Origin: Candidatus Pacearchaeota archaeon
GTDB taxonomy: Archaea > Nanoarchaeota > Nanoarchaeia > Pacearchaeales > GW2011-AR1
DNA length: 35,724 bases
Direction: 5' to 3'
Assembly: GCA_002686195.1 (NCBI GenBank)
Contig: NZAS01000023.1
Location: 56,596-92,319 of the forward strand
Shown: piece after piece, positions 33,196-35,724 of the stretch
How the letters are laid out: each line of letters begins with the position of its first letter
How positions within the stretch are numbered: position 1 is the stretch's first letter
Translations under genes and position numbers: made by a program
The notes under the pieces: generated by a model
What the model was told of the DNA's origin: nothing
The model's database searches: none
What the model saw: the letters and a program-made list of their open reading frames with translations, nothing else

Positions 33196-33605
33196 CAAAA
33201 TTTATTCATAAAATGTCAAATGTGTATGAATCTGCTAAAATTGGAGAAGGCACAAAGGTTGGGGCATTTGCTGAAATTGGACATAATGTCATAGTTGGAA
33301 AAAATTGTTCAATTGGGTGTGGTGTTTTTATTCCTGAAAATGTAATAGTTAAAGATAATGTTTTCATAGGCCCTCACACAGTCTTTACAAATGACAAATA
33401 TGCTCCATCAAAAGGAAAATGGAGAAACGAGCCTCCTACGGTCGTTGAGGACGAAGTATCTATTGGGGCAAACGCAACAATTCTGCCTAATATTGTTATT
33501 GGAAAAGGAGCAAAAATAGGAGCAGGATCTGTTGTTACAAAAAGCGTTGTATCATATGCGATAATGGTTGGGAGCCCTGCTAGAGATATAAAGGAAGTGA
33601 AGTAA
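33192..33605 (+). CDS. wbpD: Hexapeptide N-acetyltransferase, WbpD-like
   Basis: The 137-residue protein is a run of left-handed beta-helix hexapeptides (I-G-E-G-T-K-V-G-A-F, I-G-K-G-A-K-I-G-A-G) and a loop with N-D-K-Y-A-P-S-K, as in WbpD/WlbB acetyltransferases that acetylate the new 3-amino group using acetyl-CoA. It is shorter than WbpD (about 190 residues), lacking some repeats. The start is inside the 3' end of the aminotransferase gene with GGAG upstream, and the stop overlaps the next ATG. Confidence 0.85.
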   Translation: MTKFIHKMSNVYESAKIGEGTKVGAFAEIGHNVIVGKNCSIGCGVFIPENVIVKDNVFIGPHTVFTNDKYAPSKGKWRNEPPTVVEDEVSIGANATILPNIVIGKGAKIGAGSVVTKSVVSYAIMVGSPARDIKEVK

Positions 33606-34510
33606 TGAAAAGATTTGTCTTAATGGGAGCCGCAGGATTTGTTGCCCCTAGACATATGAAGGCAATCAAGGAAAATAATTGTGATTTGTTAGCAGCTGTA
33701 GATCCATTTGATTCAGTTGGGGTAATTGATTCTTATTTTCCAAATGCTTCCTTTTTTACAGAAGTAGAAAGATTTGATCGACATATAGATAAGATTAGAA
33801 GAACAAAAGATAAAATAGATTATTTTAGTATTTGTACGCCAAATTATTTACATGACTCACATATAAGATTGGCGCTTCGTAATGATTGTGATGCTATTTG
33901 TGAAAAGCCATTGGTTATTAAGCCAAAAAATTTAAAATATTTAAAAGCCTTAGAGGAAGAGACGGGTAAAAATATTTATAGTATTTTGCAATTAAGATAT
34001 CATCCAACTATTTTGGAAATAAGAGAAAAATATAAAAATTCTGCAAAAAAAATCAATGTTCAACTGAAGTATATAACGTCTAGAGGAAAATGGTACCATT
34101 ATTCTTGGAAAGGCGATCAGGTAAAATCAGGTGGTTTAGCCATGAACATTGGCGTGCATTTTTTTGATATGTTAACTTGGATTTTTGGCAATCCAATAAA
34201 TAATTTTGTTGAAAAAAACACTATAGATACTGTTAGTGGAGTTTTAGAGTTAGAGAGGGCTAATGTTGAATGGTTTTTGAGTATAGATGAAGATAATCTT
34301 CCAGAGAGATTTGCAGGAAAACAACAAAAAGCATATAGAAGTATTATTATTGATAATAAAGAATTAGAATTCAGTGGAGGCTTTGCAGATTTGCACACAA
34401 AAGCTTATAATGAAATTTTAAATGGCAATGGATTTGGAATTGAAGATGTTTTACCCTCTTTGTCAATTGTTTATGAAATTCTAAATAAAAAGAATGTGGA
34501 GGACGGGTGA
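33605..34510 (+). CDS. wbpB: Gfo/Idh/MocA oxidoreductase, WbpB/WlbA-like
   Basis: The 301-residue protein starts with M-G-A-A-G-F-V-A-P-R-H-M-K-A-I, the near-invariant N-terminus of WlbA/WbpB. It also has D-S-V-G-V-I-D-S-Y-F-P, Y-F-S-I-C-T-P-N-Y-L-H-D and C99-E-K-P102, with a H-F-F-D region for the substrate site. The known enzyme oxidises C3 of UDP-GlcNAcA with NAD, regenerated by 2-oxoglutarate. This is the most specific assignment of the block. It starts in a TAATG overlap and its end overlaps the next gene. Confidence 0.9.
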   Translation: MKRFVLMGAAGFVAPRHMKAIKENNCDLLAAVDPFDSVGVIDSYFPNASFFTEVERFDRHIDKIRRTKDKIDYFSICTPNYLHDSHIRLALRNDCDAICEKPLVIKPKNLKYLKALEEETGKNIYSILQLRYHPTILEIREKYKNSAKKINVQLKYITSRGKWYHYSWKGDQVKSGGLAMNIGVHFFDMLTWIFGNPINNFVEKNTIDTVSGVLELERANVEWFLSIDEDNLPERFAGKQQKAYRSIIIDNKELEFSGGFADLHTKAYNEILNGNGFGIEDVLPSLSIVYEILNKKNVEDG

Positions 34511-35310
34511 GTTCTTTCAAAATAGGCTTGATAGGAAGAGGCTTTGTCGGCGGAGCATTATATAAAAGCTTTGTTAAGAAAAATAAAAAAGTTATATCTT
34601 ATGATAAATATAAAGAGATAGGAAAAGTAGAGGATGTCTTGGATGCAGATATATTATTTCTTTGTCTTCCAACCCCATATGTTGATGGTTACGGATTCGA
34701 TCTGGGGGCTATTCAAGAAAGTTTAAAATTTTTAGCAAAGTCAAATTTTAATGGCATTTGTGTTATAAAATCAACAGTTGAGCCAAAAACTACACGGCGA
34801 CTTGAAGCGCAATATAATTTAAAAATATGTCATAATCCAGAATTTTTATCTGAAAAAACAGCATTTGAAGATTTTCATAATCAAAAACATATTGTAATTG
34901 GAACAAACGAAGATGCCAAAAGAGATGAAGATGTTATAATCCTTTATAAAGAATTGTATCCTGATGCAAAAATTTCAATATGCAAATCAGAAGAGTCAGA
35001 AGCTATGAAGTTATTTTGTAATAATTTTTATGCAATGAAAGTTCAAATATTTAATGAATTTTATTTTATTTGCCAAAAGATTGGAGCAGATTTTCATGAA
35101 ATTAAAGATCTTATGTTAAAAAATAATTGGATTAACTCAGAACATACACAGGTCCCTGGTAGAGATGGGCAAATAAGTTATGGAGGTCATTGTTTTCCGA
35201 AAGATACAAAGGCTCTTTGTCATTTTATGAAAATGTTAGGCTCTCCAAATGGAGTTTTGGAGGCTTGTATAAAAGAGCGTGATTCTATGCGAGATAAAAA
35301 ATTAGAATAA
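34507..35310 (+). CDS. wbpA: Short UDP-sugar 6-dehydrogenase, WbpA-like
   Basis: The 267-residue protein starts at a GTG overlapping the previous stop, with GGAGGA just upstream. It has I-G10-R-G12-F-V-G15 for NAD, I-K-S-T-V-E-P, H-N-P-E-F-L-S-E-K-T-A and the catalytic Cys in G-G-H-C229-F-P-K-D. These are the markers of UDP-glucose/GDP-mannose dehydrogenases. Family members have about 390-450 residues; here the C-terminal UDP-binding domain is missing, and no frame continues it downstream. In context it would oxidise UDP-GlcNAc to UDP-GlcNAcA, step 1. The short form may use a partner or a different substrate. Confidence 0.82.
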   Translation: MSSFKIGLIGRGFVGGALYKSFVKKNKKVISYDKYKEIGKVEDVLDADILFLCLPTPYVDGYGFDLGAIQESLKFLAKSNFNGICVIKSTVEPKTTRRLEAQYNLKICHNPEFLSEKTAFEDFHNQKHIVIGTNEDAKRDEDVIILYKELYPDAKISICKSEESEAMKLFCNNFYAMKVQIFNEFYFICQKIGADFHEIKDLMLKNNWINSEHTQVPGRDGQISYGGHCFPKDTKALCHFMKMLGSPNGVLEACIKERDSMRDKKLE

Positions 35311-35331
35311 GCAATTATATTGGATATTTGA

Positions 35332-35724
35332 ATGGAAACAGTAATAGTAACAGGATCCGCAGGATTTATAGGCGGCCATTTAACAGAAGATCTTTTGAAA
35401 AAAGGATATAAGGTTATTGGCATTGACAATCTTAAGTCTGGCCTGCAGTCCACAGTAGACTTGCATATCTCTTATGATAATTTTATTCCGAAATATGTTG
35501 ACATAAGATCAAACGATATTGATAAAATATTCAGAGATTTTAATCCAGATTTTGTTTTTCATCTTGCTGCTATACCGGGAGTTGTCCCCTCTGTTAAAGA
35601 TCCTTTTATATCAAACAGTGTAAATGTCGAAGGAACAGTAAATATATTAGATGTGGCTCAAAAACATAATGTAAAAAGAGTTATTTTTTCATCTTCGTCA
35701 TCGGTTTATGGCGGAGCAGAAGAG
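35332..35724 (+). CDS. NDP-sugar epimerase/dehydratase (SDR), partial at right edge
   Basis: An open frame starts at the ATG at 35332, 21 bases after the preceding stop, and runs to the window end (131 codons). It begins V-I-V-T-G-S-A-G-F-I-G-G-H, with the Rossmann glycine motif, then G-I-D-N-L-K-S-G, F-H-L-A-A and S-S-S-V-Y-G-G-A-E, as in UDP-GlcNAc 4-epimerase (WbpP-type) enzymes. The catalytic YxxxK lies beyond the edge, so function is not fixed. It shows that the sugar cluster continues. Confidence 0.8.
   Translation, partial: METVIVTGSAGFIGGHLTEDLLKKGYKVIGIDNLKSGLQSTVDLHISYDNFIPKYVDIRSNDIDKIFRDFNPDFVFHLAAIPGVVPSVKDPFISNSVNVEGTVNILDVAQKHNVKRVIFSSSSSVYGGAEE

Noticed and set aside
10538..35724. 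Interpretation as an ordinary bacterial O-antigen or capsule operon
   Set aside because: It was considered because of the gene families, but no Wzx, Wzy, ABC transporter or initiating transferase is present, and the neighbours are giant tail-like genes. It cannot be fully excluded without flanking sequence.

Overview
The window is AT-rich (about one third G+C by eye) and every convincing gene lies on the + strand, mostly with 0-60 base gaps or ATGA/TAATG stop-start overlaps. It most resembles the late structural end of a large tailed phage followed by a long carbohydrate cluster. The phage reading rests on two giant acidic multidomain proteins (at least 1947 and 1521 residues) with LamG-like sandwiches, a dockerin-like pair, an N-terminal F-D-G-Q...D-L-x-x-E-Q signature and a baseplate-like C-terminus. 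No capsid, terminase, portal or polymerase gene is present, so phage origin is probable, not proven. A bacterial contractile-injection or prophage locus is the main alternative.

Layout. 1-10,497: two giant putative virion (baseplate/fibre) proteins; the first is open at the left edge. 10,498-10,537: a short gap with a consensus -10 box just before the next ATG. 10,538-19,436: nine consecutive soluble glycosyltransferases (GT-B and GT-A folds). 19,436-21,404: a PIG-L-type deacetylase and two left-handed beta-helix acyltransferases. 21,412-21,558: a 48-codon remnant of a PAPS-reductase-like gene. 21,589-30,196: three more GT-A glycosyltransferases, a nucleotide-sugar epimerase/dehydratase, an asparagine-synthase-like amidotransferase, an SGNH hydrolase, a sulfotransferase and two methyltransferases. 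30,214-31,098: a third methyltransferase. 31,128-35,310: five genes matching, enzyme for enzyme, the WbpI/E/D/B/A route to UDP-2,3-diacetamido-2,3-dideoxy-mannuronic acid. 35,332-end: the start of another NDP-sugar epimerase that runs off the window.

How it fits together (inference). The window supplies sugar-nucleotide synthesis, at least twelve transferases and a set of decorations (N-acylation, methylation, sulfation, amidation). None of the genes shows a membrane segment, and there is no flippase, polymerase, ABC exporter or membrane-bound initiating transferase. A classical O-antigen or capsule operon would have these. The simplest reading is a cytoplasmic system that builds a complex glycan on a soluble acceptor: the adjacent giant virion proteins, another virion protein, or modified DNA. 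No tRNA, rRNA, CRISPR array or insertion sequence was seen, and no gene-free stretch exceeds 300 bases.
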